Source of the DNA: Solirubrobacteraceae bacterium
GTDB taxonomy: Bacteria > Actinomycetota > Thermoleophilia > Solirubrobacterales > Solirubrobacteraceae
Assembly: GCA_019683665.1 (NCBI GenBank)
Contig: JADGIB010000003.1
Coordinates: 1 to 32,110, forward strand
Direction: 5' to 3'
Length of the DNA: 32,110 nt
Below are positions 7,688-14,352 of this stretch, in pieces. The notes below the pieces were generated by a model that saw only the letters and a list, made by a program, of their open reading frames with translations, had not been told where the DNA came from and did not search any database. Made by a program: the position numbers and the translations under genes. Each line of letters starts with the position of its first letter. Within the stretch, counting starts at the first letter, position 1.

Positions 7688-8008
7688 ATGAAGCGCCTCG
7701 CCGTCCTGGCGGCCGCCGCCGTCGCCAGCGCCGCCCTCGCCGTCCCGGCCCTCGCCGCGACGAAGACGATCACCGTCGGCGACGACGTCTTCCGGCCCAA
7801 GGCGGTCACCGTGAAGAAGGGGACGACCGTGCGCTGGGTGTGGCGCGGCACGTCGCCGCACAACGTCGCCGTCGCCAGCGGGCCGCAGCGGTTCCGCTCC
7901 CAGGTGCAGGCCTCGGGGACCTACAGCAGGCGCCTGACGCGGGCCGGCCGCTACCGCATCGTCTGCACGATCCACCCGGGGATGGAGCAGACCATCACCG
8001 TCCGGTAG
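7688..8008 (+). CDS. Secreted cupredoxin (plastocyanin-like blue copper protein)
   Basis: A 106-residue exported single-domain cupredoxin. Residues 1-23 are a Sec signal peptide (KR, Ala-rich core, PALA-A cleavage site), leaving a mature domain of about 83 residues. All type 1 copper ligands are visible: His58 in SPHNV, Cys93 and His96 in IVCTIHPGM, and Met99. The pattern of one His, then C-x2-H-x2-M near the C-terminus fits plastocyanin/amicyanin-like carriers. It probably shuttles electrons outside the cytoplasmic membrane; the partner is not encoded nearby. It stands alone behind its own promoter, and the next gene starts 20 nt after its stop. Confidence 0.9.
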   Translation: MKRLAVLAAAAVASAALAVPALAATKTITVGDDVFRPKAVTVKKGTTVRWVWRGTSPHNVAVASGPQRFRSQVQASGTYSRRLTRAGRYRIVCTIHPGMEQTITVR

Positions 8009-8012
8009 CACC

Positions 8013-8018
8013 TATCGT
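8013..8018 (+). promoter_or_regulatory. -10 element before the cobalamin-binding subunit gene
   Basis: TATCGT ends 10 nt before the ATG at 8029. There is no Shine-Dalgarno sequence between them, which suggests a leaderless or near-leaderless start. Confidence 0.4.
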
Positions 8019-8028
8019 TGCGCGCGAT

Positions 8029-8439
8029 ATGAGCGCTCCGACCATGCAGCGGAAGATCCGCGTCGTCGTCGCCAAGCCCGGCCTGGACGGCCATGACCGG
8101 GGGGCGAAGATCATCGCCCGGGCGCTGCGCGACGCGGGGATGGAGGTCATCTACACGGGCCTGCACCAGACGCCCGAGCAGATCGTCGAGACGGTGATCC
8201 AGGAGGACGCCGACGCGGTCGGGCTGTCGATCCTGTCGGGGGCCCACATGACGCTCGTGCCGCGCGTGGTCGAGCTGCTGCGCGAGCAGGGGGTCGACGA
8301 CGTCGTCGTGACGGTCGGGGGGACGATCCCGTCCGACGACGTGCCGGCGCTCAAGGAGCTGGGGGTGGCCGAGGTGTTCGGGCCGGGCTCGCCGACGCAG
8401 GAGATCGTCGAGTTCATCCGCGGCGCCGTGCGCGCCTGA
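8029..8439 (+). CDS. Stand-alone cobalamin-binding subunit (methylmalonyl-CoA mutase C-terminal domain type)
   Basis: A 136-residue protein consisting only of the B12-binding Rossmann domain of the acyl-CoA mutase family. The DxHxxG motif is DGHDRG, whose His binds cobalt from below in the base-off/His-on mode. It is followed by the family segments GMEVIYTGLHQTPEQIV, VGLSILSGAHM and the VGGTIP loop. In organisms with split mutases such a small subunit pairs with a separate large catalytic subunit, which is not in the window. ATG 8029 is chosen; an in-frame ATG at 8044 is the alternative. Placement just before the ETF genes fits propionate or branched acyl-CoA catabolism. Substrate (methylmalonyl-, ethylmalonyl- or isobutyryl-CoA) cannot be told from this domain. 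Confidence 0.9.
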   Translation: MSAPTMQRKIRVVVAKPGLDGHDRGAKIIARALRDAGMEVIYTGLHQTPEQIVETVIQEDADAVGLSILSGAHMTLVPRVVELLREQGVDDVVVTVGGTIPSDDVPALKELGVAEVFGPGSPTQEIVEFIRGAVRA

Positions 8440-8446
8440 CCGCGGC

Positions 8447-8470
8447 GGGGCGCGCGACGACGCGCGTCCC
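8447..8470 (+). terminator. Terminator hairpin after the cobalamin-binding subunit
   Basis: GGGGCGCGCG-ACGA-CGCGCGTCCC, a 10 bp stem with one G-T wobble and a tetraloop, 7 nt after the stop codon and directly before the etf promoter. Confidence 0.6.
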
Positions 8471-8506
8471 GTTGATTGACGCCTCAGTCAACGAACGGGA
8501 TACCAT
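8471..8506 (+). promoter_or_regulatory. etf operon promoter with inverted-repeat operator
   Basis: GTTGATTGA-CGCC-TCAGTCAAC (8471-8492) is a 9+9 inverted repeat with one mismatch. It includes TTGACG (8476-8481) as candidate -35. The candidate -10 is GATACC/TACCAT at 8499-8506, giving a 17-19 bp spacer. The repeat shape and its position over the -35 are typical of TetR-family repressor sites that control acyl-CoA catabolism. Predicted start near 8511, then the Shine-Dalgarno TGAGGAGG before the GTG at 8540. Confidence 0.6.
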
Positions 8507-8539
8507 CCCGAGCATCCGTTCGCCTGAGGAGGCCTGAAA

Positions 8540-9331
8540 GTGAAGATCTGTGTCCTGGTGAAGGAGGTGCCCGACGCCGCGGTCACGAAGCGCATCGACC
8601 CGGCGACGGGGCGTCTCGACCGCAGCGGCGAGAAGAACCTCAACCCCTACGACACGCATGCGATCGAGGCCGCGATGCAGCTCAAGGAGGGAGGGCAGCT
8701 CCAGGTCGACGAGATCGTCGCGATCACGATGGGCCCCGAGTCGGCCGTCCGCGCGCTGCACAAGGCAGTGTCGCTCGGCGCCGACCGCTCGGTCCACCTG
8801 ACCGACGAGGCGCTCGCCGGCTCCGACGTCGCCGCCACCGGCTACGCGCTCGCCCAGACGCTCAAGCGCGAGAACCCGGACCTGGTCCTGCTCGGGCAGC
8901 AGTCCGACGACGGCGAGTGCTACACGATCGGCGCGGTCGTCGCCGACCACCTGCAGGCCCCCTCGCTCACCCAGGTCATCAGCATCGAGGTCGACGGCGA
9001 CGTCCTGCGCTGCGAGCGCCAGGCCGAGTACGGCTACGACACCGTCGAGGTCGAGCTGCCGGCCGTCATCTCCGTCGGCGACGCGATCAACGAGCCGCGC
9101 TACCCGTCGCTGAAGGCGATCATGGGCGCCAAGAAGAAGCCGCTGGAGACGCTCTCCGCCGCGGACGCGGGGATCGACCTCTCCCGCGTCGGCGCTGCCG
9201 GCTCGCAGGTCGAGTGCGGCAGCTTCAAGGCCCCGCCGGCCAAGGCCGCGGGCACGATCATCGAGGACGAGGACACCAACGAGACGGTCGAGAAGATCGT
9301 CGCCTGGCTGGACGAGAGGAAGCTGATCTGA
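8540..9331 (+). CDS. etfB: Electron transfer flavoprotein beta subunit
   Basis: A 263-residue EtfB, the AMP-binding subunit of the heterodimeric electron transfer flavoprotein. It collects electrons from acyl-CoA dehydrogenases. Family features are the N-terminal KICVLVKEVPDAAV, NPYDTHAIEAAMQLKE, TMGPESAVRALHKAVSLGAD, the nucleotide-loop segment LLGQQSDDGECYTIGAVVAD, and the C-terminal YPSLKAIMGAKKKPLE. GTG start with a good Shine-Dalgarno 8 nt upstream. It is the first gene of a three-gene operon with etfA and the quinone oxidoreductase, and the palindrome in its promoter suggests regulation by substrate acyl-CoA. Confidence 0.96.
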   Translation: MKICVLVKEVPDAAVTKRIDPATGRLDRSGEKNLNPYDTHAIEAAMQLKEGGQLQVDEIVAITMGPESAVRALHKAVSLGADRSVHLTDEALAGSDVAATGYALAQTLKRENPDLVLLGQQSDDGECYTIGAVVADHLQAPSLTQVISIEVDGDVLRCERQAEYGYDTVEVELPAVISVGDAINEPRYPSLKAIMGAKKKPLETLSAADAGIDLSRVGAAGSQVECGSFKAPPAKAAGTIIEDEDTNETVEKIVAWLDERKLI

Positions 9332-9332
9332 G

Positions 9333-10310
9333 ATGGCGGGGATCCTGGTCTACGCGCTCCACTACGAGGGCGCCTTCAACAAGAACTCGCTCGGCGCCGT
9401 CGCCGAGGCCGCCAGGCTCGCCGGCCAGCTCGGCACCGAGGCGCACGCGATCGTCGTCGGCGAGGGCGTGCCCGAGGACCTGGCCGCCCAGCTCGGCGGC
9501 TACGGCGCCGCGAAGGTCTTCACGGTCGAGGCGCCCGAGGGCCTGGCCCAGCCGGTCGTCGACGCGATGGCGAAGGTCATGACCGACCACGGCCACGACT
9601 ACGCCCTGTTCGGCGGCGGCCTCCTCGGCTTCGAGATCGGCGCCGGCCTCGCCGCCCGCCTCGGGGCCGGCGTGACGATGGAGGTCACGAACGTCAGGGT
9701 CGAGGACGGCCGGCTCGTCGCCGAGCGCCCGATCCTCGGCGACTCGGCGATCTCCGAGTCCCGCTACAAGGGCAGGGGCATCATCATCGGCCGCCTCAAC
9801 GCGTTCGAGGTGCCCGCCTCGACGGGCGCGACCGCGCCCGTCGAGTCCGTCGCCGTCGAGCTGTCGCCGTGGTCGACGAAGGCCCGCCTCGTCAAGCGCG
9901 GCGAGCAGCGCGGCGCCGACGTCGACATCGAGAGCGCCGACGTCCTCGTCGCCGGCGGGCGCGGCCTCGGCAAGGCCGAGGGCTTCGAGATGCTGCAGGA
10001 GCTGGCCGACGCGTTCGGCGGCAACAGCGCCGTCGCCGCCACCCGCGCGGTCGTCGACGCCGGCTGGTACCCGTACGCCGCCCAGATCGGCCAGACCGGC
10101 AAGACGGTCGCGCCGAAGCTGTACCTGGCCGCCGGCATCTCCGGCGCCATCCAGCACAAGGTCGGCATGCAGGCCTCGGAGAACATCGTGGCCATCAACA
10201 AGGACGCGAACGCCCCGATCTTCGAGTTCGCCGACCTCGGGATCGTCGGCGACCTCAACAAGATCGTCCCCAAGCTCATCGAGGCCGTGAAGGCCAGGAA
10301 GGGGGGCTGA
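9333..10310 (+). CDS. etfA: Electron transfer flavoprotein alpha subunit
   Basis: A 325-residue EtfA that binds the redox-active FAD. The C-terminal FAD domain carries the family signature LYLAAGISGAIQH, followed by NIVAINKDANAPIFEFADLG and VGDLNKIVPKL. The N-terminal domain (about 1-190) is the EtfB-like Rossmann half. The start ATG lies one base after the etfB stop, so the two subunits are translated in tandem. The length is normal and no residue looks out of place. Partner dehydrogenase at 4538-5650 and quinone oxidoreductase immediately downstream. Confidence 0.96.
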   Translation: MAGILVYALHYEGAFNKNSLGAVAEAARLAGQLGTEAHAIVVGEGVPEDLAAQLGGYGAAKVFTVEAPEGLAQPVVDAMAKVMTDHGHDYALFGGGLLGFEIGAGLAARLGAGVTMEVTNVRVEDGRLVAERPILGDSAISESRYKGRGIIIGRLNAFEVPASTGATAPVESVAVELSPWSTKARLVKRGEQRGADVDIESADVLVAGGRGLGKAEGFEMLQELADAFGGNSAVAATRAVVDAGWYPYAAQIGQTGKTVAPKLYLAAGISGAIQHKVGMQASENIVAINKDANAPIFEFADLGIVGDLNKIVPKLIEAVKARKGG

Positions 10311-10315
10311 TCGCC

Positions 10316-12052
10316 GTGGCCGGTCGCAACGGTGCCGTCGCGCCGGGGGCCTACCCGCCCCCGGTCGACTCGCCCGACGAGTTCATCAAGCGCGAGCTCG
10401 ACCCCGAGGACGAGCGGATCGAGGTGGGCGTGGCGATCGTCGGCGGCGGCACCGCCGGCCTGGCCACGGCCAACCGCCTCCTCCAGCTCCTGGCCGACGA
10501 CCCGGAGCTGCTGGAGAGCCTGGGCGAGGTGCCGGTGGCGGTCATCGAGAAGGCGAAGACCTGCGGCGGGCACACGCTGTCGGGGGCGGTCGTCCGCCCC
10601 GGGCCGCTGCAGGAGCTCTACCCCGACCTGACCCGCGAGCAGTGGCGCCAGGAGGGGTGGGCCTTCGGCGAGGTCCGCAAGGAGGCGGTCTACCTCACCC
10701 CGAACGCGAAGCGGGCGGTGCGGATCCCGACCCCGCCGCCGTTCAGGAACCACGGCAACGAGATCATCTCGGTCTCGGCGCTCGCGCGGTTCCAGCAGCG
10801 GCTGGCGGAGGAGGGCGGCGCCTACGTCCTCACCGAGACGGCGGCCGACAGGCTGCTCGTCACCGACGGGGTCGTGCGCGGCGTCCGCACCGGCGACAAG
10901 GGCCGCGGCAGGGACGGCGAGCCGCTGGGCAACTTCGAGCCCGGCACCGACCTCACCGCCAAGGTCACCGTCCTCGCCGAGGGCTGCTGGGGCCACCTGA
11001 CCGGCGCCGCGATCCGCGAGTTCGACCTCGCCGAGGGCCGCGAGCCGCAGGTGTGGGAGCTCGGCGTCAAGGAGGTCTGGAAGGTCCCCAGGCCGCTGGA
11101 CCGGGTCATCCACACGATGGGCCCGTGGCCGCTGTCGCTGTCGTCGAAGGCCGGCCAGGTCGGCGGCACGTGGATCTACCCGATGAAGGACGCCAGGACC
11201 GGCGACGACCTCGTCTCGATCGGATTCGTCGTCGAGCTCGACTACAAGGACGCCACGACGTCGGCCCACGACCTCCTGCAGACGTTCAAGACCCACCCGC
11301 TCGTGCGCGGGATCCTCGAGGGCGGCGAGCGGATCGCCTGGGGCGCGAAGGCGCTCCCCGGCGGCGGCTACTGGTCGATGCCGAAGCTGTCGATGCCGGG
11401 CGCGCTGCTCGTCGGCGACGCGGCCGGCATGGTCGACACGCTCGCGCTCAAGGGGGTCCACCACTGCGTGAGATCGGGGATGCTCGCCGCCGAGGCGATC
11501 TACCAGGCGCTGAAGGCCGGCTCGACCGACCTGTCCGCCTACGAGGACGCCGTCGAGGAGTCGAGCATCGGCAAGGAGCTGTGGCAGGTCCGCAACGGCC
11601 GCCAGCCGCTGCAGAAGGGCCTGATCCGCGGCGGCCCGATCTCCGGGCTGGCCCAGATCACGAAGGGCAAGCTGCCGCCCGGCCGGCTCGAGTGGCACCG
11701 CAACGACAGCGTCCCGATGCACATCGGCGACACGAAGGACCGCTACGTCAAGCCGGACGGGAAGTACACGTTCGACAAGCTCTCGAGCGTCTTCATCACC
11801 GGCAACGCGACCCGCGATGACGCCCCGAACCACATCCGCGTGCGCAGGAACGTGCCGCGGGAGGTGGCCGAGACGTGGGTGTGGATGTGCCCGGCCGGGG
11901 TCTACGAGATCCCCGAGGACGCGCCGGAGCACGGCAACGTGGACGTGATCGTCAACTACACGAACTGCGTGCAGTGCGGGGCGATCACGGCCAAGGGCGG
12001 CCGGCTCACGCCGCCCGAGGGCGGCGACGGCCCGCTCTACCAGATCACGTGA
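10316..12052 (+). CDS. Electron transfer flavoprotein:quinone oxidoreductase, lacking one cluster cysteine
   Basis: A 578-residue membrane-associated flavoprotein that passes electrons from reduced ETF to the quinone pool. The FAD loop is VAIVGGGTAGLATANRLL (GGGTAG at 43-48), followed by EKAKTCGGHTLSGAVV, where the FAD-contacting GxxxSGA pattern is intact, and LLVGDAAGMVDTLALKGVHH in the second FAD segment. The C-terminal ferredoxin-like domain has CPAGVYE (Cys525) and NCVQCGAI (Cys551, Cys554). In the mitochondrial and proteobacterial enzymes the second segment is CxxCxxC and supplies three of the four [4Fe-4S] ligands; here the last position (557) is Ile. The ending RLTPPEGGDGPLY is otherwise conserved. 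GTG start 5 nt after etfA behind a GGAAGGGGGG tract. Confidence 0.93.
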   Translation: MAGRNGAVAPGAYPPPVDSPDEFIKRELDPEDERIEVGVAIVGGGTAGLATANRLLQLLADDPELLESLGEVPVAVIEKAKTCGGHTLSGAVVRPGPLQELYPDLTREQWRQEGWAFGEVRKEAVYLTPNAKRAVRIPTPPPFRNHGNEIISVSALARFQQRLAEEGGAYVLTETAADRLLVTDGVVRGVRTGDKGRGRDGEPLGNFEPGTDLTAKVTVLAEGCWGHLTGAAIREFDLAEGREPQVWELGVKEVWKVPRPLDRVIHTMGPWPLSLSSKAGQVGGTWIYPMKDARTGDDLVSIGFVVELDYKDATTSAHDLLQTFKTHPLVRGILEGGERIAWGAKALPGGGYWSMPKLSMPGALLVGDAAGMVDTLALKGVHHCVRSGMLAAEAIYQALKAGSTDLSAYEDAVEESSIGKELWQVRNGRQPLQKGLIRGGPISGLAQITKGKLPPGRLEWHRNDSVPMHIGDTKDRYVKPDGKYTFDKLSSVFITGNATRDDAPNHIRVRRNVPREVAETWVWMCPAGVYEIPEDAPEHGNVDVIVNYTNCVQCGAITAKGGRLTPPEGGDGPLYQIT

Positions 12053-12074
12053 CGTCGCGCACACTGCGCGGGGC

Positions 12075-12110
12075 CGAGGGCCGGAAAGGACGCAACCTTT
12101 CCGGCCCTCG
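12075..12110 (+). terminator. Strong terminator of the etf operon
   Basis: CGAGGGCCGGAAAGG, loop ACGCAA, CCTTTCCGGCCCTCG: a perfect 15 bp stem 22 nt after the stop codon, followed by CCTGTTG. It is the longest perfect hairpin I found in the window. Confidence 0.88.
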
Positions 12111-12128
12111 CCTGTTGAGGGATCAGCG

Positions 12129-12875
12129 ATGCGCCGTTCCCCCCGACTCCTCCTGGCCACCGCCACCGCCCTCGCCGCCGCCGCCGCGCCCGCTCCGGCG
12201 CTGGCCGCCGACGCCCGCGTGTCGGTCGACGAGTGCGGCGTCGTCACCGCCAAGCGCCTGACCGGGGTGACGTTCAGCGGCGAGATGGGCTACGTCGACG
12301 GCGCCGCGTCGATGGCGATGCGCTTCGAGCTGCTCAGCCGCCCGGCCGGCGACAGCGCCTTCCAGCGGGTGCCCGGCACCGACGACTCGGTCCGCCGCCG
12401 CGCGGTGCGCCTCTACCGCTACGGGCCGCGGACGTTCGTCCTGCCGGACCTCAACTCGGCCGCCGAGTACCGGGCCCAGATCACGTTCCGCTGGTACGAC
12501 CGCTCGGGCCGCGTCCTGCGCAGCGAGCGGCGCCGCAGCGACGTCTGCCGCCTGGCCCCGCTGGCCGACCTCTCGCCCGAGGCGCTGGCGACGACCGTCG
12601 GCCCCCAGCCCGGGCTGATGACGTACGCGGTCGCCGTCCGCAACCACGGGCGGGCCGACGCCGGCGCGTTCGACGTCGCGCTGCGGATCGGCGGCGAGCG
12701 GCGCCCGCCGGTGACCGTGACCGGGCTGGCGGCCGGCGAGACCCGCTCGGTGTCCTTCGTGGCGCCGCGCTGCGCGCCCGGCGAGGTCCTGCGCTTCGAG
12801 GTCGACCCGGACGGCCGCGTCGGCGAGGCCGACGAGGACGACAACGTCCTCAGTGTCGCCTGCCCGGCGGCCTGA
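12129..12875 (+). CDS. Secreted CARDB-domain protein
   Basis: A 248-residue exported protein. Residues 1-27 are a signal peptide (RR, Leu/Ala-rich core, ALA-A). The central part (about 30-150) is of unknown fold and has two cysteines (VDECGVV, SDVCRL) that may form a disulphide. The C-terminal part (about 155-245) reads as a CARDB/Ig-like adhesion module: YAVAVRNHGRADAGAF, VTGLAAGETRSVSF, and the diagnostic ending VDPDGRVGEADEDDNVLSV. The ATG follows a GAGGGA Shine-Dalgarno. It is a single gene placed between the etf terminator and a convergent gene only 3 nt away. Binding partner unknown. Confidence 0.8.
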   Translation: MRRSPRLLLATATALAAAAAPAPALAADARVSVDECGVVTAKRLTGVTFSGEMGYVDGAASMAMRFELLSRPAGDSAFQRVPGTDDSVRRRAVRLYRYGPRTFVLPDLNSAAEYRAQITFRWYDRSGRVLRSERRRSDVCRLAPLADLSPEALATTVGPQPGLMTYAVAVRNHGRADAGAFDVALRIGGERRPPVTVTGLAAGETRSVSFVAPRCAPGEVLRFEVDPDGRVGEADEDDNVLSVACPAA

Positions 12876-12878
12876 CGC

Positions 12879-13871
12879 TCAGCGCCGCGCCTTCGCGGCG
12901 TAGAGGCGCTGGTCGGCGCACACCATGAGCCGTTCGGCCTCGCGCCCGTCGTCGGGGGACGTCGCGACGCCGAACGAGGCCGGGGAGCGCTCGCCGAGCG
13001 CCTGCGACAGGCGCGCGGCGACCTGCTCGGCGCGGGCCGCCGGCGTCTCCGGCAGGACGACGGCGAACTCGTCGCCGCCGAGGCGCCCGAGCGCGTCGCT
13101 GGGGCGGATGCCGGCGGCCAGGCACTCGACCGTCCAGCGCAGCCGCGCGTCGCCGGCGGCGTGGCCCTCGCGGTCGTTGACGGCCTTGAAGCGGTCGAGG
13201 TCGAGGACGACGAGGCTGACCGGCCGGCCGCTGCGCTGCGCGCGCGCGAGCTCGGCGTGGAGGCGCTCCTCGAGCCCGCGGCGGTTCAGGCAGCCGGTCA
13301 GCGGGTCCGCGCGCGACAGCCGCGCGAGCGCGTCGCGCTGGCGGTGCTGGGCCCACGAGAGCGCGGCGCAGACGCCCGACGACGTCGTCAGCGCGCTCGC
13401 GAACGCGAACGTCGCCGCGCCGTCGGCGCCGTCGACGATCGACGCGACGACGTACGTCGCCACCGCCCCGACGCTGCAGACGGCCATGAGGCCGGGCGGG
13501 AAGGCGAGGGTGGCGAACAGCAGCGGCACGAAGTAGAGCGTCGCCAGCGCCGACCCGGTCGTGCCGCCGTCGAGGGCGACGAGCACGGTGACGACGGTCA
13601 GCGCGAGCGCCGTCCAGGCGAGGGCCAGGACCGAGCGGCGCAGGCGGGTGGTGACGACGTCGATCGGGATCGCCAGCAGCGCCAGCGACGCGACGGCGCC
13701 GCCGAGGACGACGGCGACGAGCGCCGCCCGGTGCGGTCGCTCCCACGTCCACGAGGCGTAGATCGTCACGTAGAGGGCGACCGCCAGCGTGACGCCGCTG
13801 CCGATCAGCCGCGAGTGGCGCCGGAAGCGGTCGTCGATCGGATCGGGGGACGGAGGCCGGGTACCCGCCAT
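12879..13871 (-). CDS. Membrane diguanylate cyclase (GGDEF)
   Basis: A 330-residue protein with about six N-terminal membrane helices (residues 20-175) and a C-terminal GGDEF domain (about 183-330) that makes cyclic di-GMP from two GTP. The domain begins DPLTGCLNRRGLEERL, has LVVLDLDRFKAVND with the metal-binding Asp, and the active-site loop RLGGDEFAVV (GGDEF at 265-269). RPSD at 256-259 is exactly five residues before the loop, the position of the inhibitory I-site, so product feedback is expected. The membrane part has no named sensor motif and may sense a lipid, redox or small-molecule cue. The ATG at 13871 follows a -10 hexamer without a Shine-Dalgarno sequence. It is convergent with the CARDB gene. 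Confidence 0.93.
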   Translation of the reverse strand: MAGTRPPSPDPIDDRFRRHSRLIGSGVTLAVALYVTIYASWTWERPHRAALVAVVLGGAVASLALLAIPIDVVTTRLRRSVLALAWTALALTVVTVLVALDGGTTGSALATLYFVPLLFATLAFPPGLMAVCSVGAVATYVVASIVDGADGAATFAFASALTTSSGVCAALSWAQHRQRDALARLSRADPLTGCLNRRGLEERLHAELARAQRSGRPVSLVVLDLDRFKAVNDREGHAAGDARLRWTVECLAAGIRPSDALGRLGGDEFAVVLPETPAARAEQVAARLSQALGERSPASFGVATSPDDGREAERLMVCADQRLYAAKARR

Positions 13872-13879
13872 GTCAGGCC

Positions 13880-13885
13880 AGTATC
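13880..13885 (-). promoter_or_regulatory. -10 element of the diguanylate cyclase gene
   Basis: GATACT read on the minus strand (13885-13880), 8 nt before the ATG at 13871-13869. No Shine-Dalgarno sequence lies between them, which fits a leaderless start. Confidence 0.45.
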
Positions 13886-13923
13886 GGCGCCGGGCGCCCC
13901 GATCTGCAGCCTCGTGGCACCGC

Positions 13924-13929
13924 TACACT
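13924..13929 (+). promoter_or_regulatory. -10 element of rpmE
   Basis: TACACT ends 10 nt before the rpmE ATG at 13940. No Shine-Dalgarno sequence and no clear -35 are present, so transcription would start at or within a few bases of the start codon. Confidence 0.5.
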
Positions 13930-13939
13930 GAATGCCACG

Positions 13940-14164
13940 ATGAAGACCGGAATCCACCCCGAGTACGTGGTGTCTCACGTCCGCTGCACGTGCGGCAACG
14001 AGTTCACGACGCGCTCGACGAAGCCCGAGATTCACGTCGAGATCTGCTCGAACTGCCACCCGTTCTACACGGGCCGGCAGAAGCTCGTCGACACCGGCGG
14101 CCGGGTGGAGCGGTTCAACCGGCGTGTCGCGCGCAGCCGCGCGGCGCAGGCCGGCAGCAACTAG
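13940..14164 (+). CDS. rpmE: 50S ribosomal protein L31, zinc-binding form
   Basis: A 74-residue L31 of the large ribosomal subunit. It begins MKTGIHPEYV and contains the four zinc-ligand cysteines C16 and C18 (CTCGN) and C36 and C39 (CSNCHPFYTG), which marks the zinc-containing paralogue rather than the zinc-independent one used under starvation. The core ends at GGRVERFNRR, followed by a short Ala-rich tail. Its position ahead of prfA and prmC is a common order; the rho gene that often precedes it is replaced here by the divergent cyclase gene. Confidence 0.97.
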   Translation: MKTGIHPEYVVSHVRCTCGNEFTTRSTKPEIHVEICSNCHPFYTGRQKLVDTGGRVERFNRRVARSRAAQAGSN

Positions 14165-14226
14165 CCGCGCCGCAGGGTCTCGAACGTGGAGGCACGGGCG
14201 CCCGCCCGCCGGGCGGCCCCGTCGGT

Positions 14227-14251
14227 GTGCGCTGCGGCTCCCGCGGCGCAC
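14227..14251 (+). terminator. Hairpin after rpmE
   Basis: GTGCGCTGCGG-CTC-CCGCGGCGCAC, an 11 bp stem with one T-G wobble and a 3 nt loop, about 60 nt after the rpmE stop. The surrounding 14165-14338 interval holds other GC-rich repeats and no supported gene. Confidence 0.45.
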
Positions 14252-14338
14252 GTCGGCCTGCCCGCGCGCCGGCCGTCCCCGGCGCGGCCCGCGCCGGCGC
14301 CGCCGCCGGGCCTGACCGCGCCCTGACCGGCGCGCTCG

Positions 14339-14344
14339 TACCAT
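14339..14344 (+). promoter_or_regulatory. -10 element of prfA
   Basis: TACCAT ends 8 nt before the GTG at 14353. No Shine-Dalgarno sequence is visible between them. The same hexamer occurs before etfB and before the dikinase genes. Confidence 0.45.
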
Positions 14345-14352
14345 CAGATCGC

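Noticed and set aside
9764..12253. Very long open frames on the strand opposite etfA/ETF-QO, and similar ones opposite pepA (686-2230), atpD (25706-28201) and the dikinase (28897-30972)
   Set aside because: They mirror well-identified genes, are Arg/Pro/Gly/Asp-rich low-complexity translations with no family motifs, and are expected in DNA this GC-rich.
13872..13939. A rho gene upstream of rpmE, as in many genomes
   Set aside because: The adjacent gene is the divergent diguanylate cyclase; no rho motif is found in the window.
14165..14338. A possible small gene between rpmE and prfA
   Set aside because: Open frames here are short, Arg/Pro/Ala-only and overlap hairpins; the interval is better explained as terminator plus promoter.
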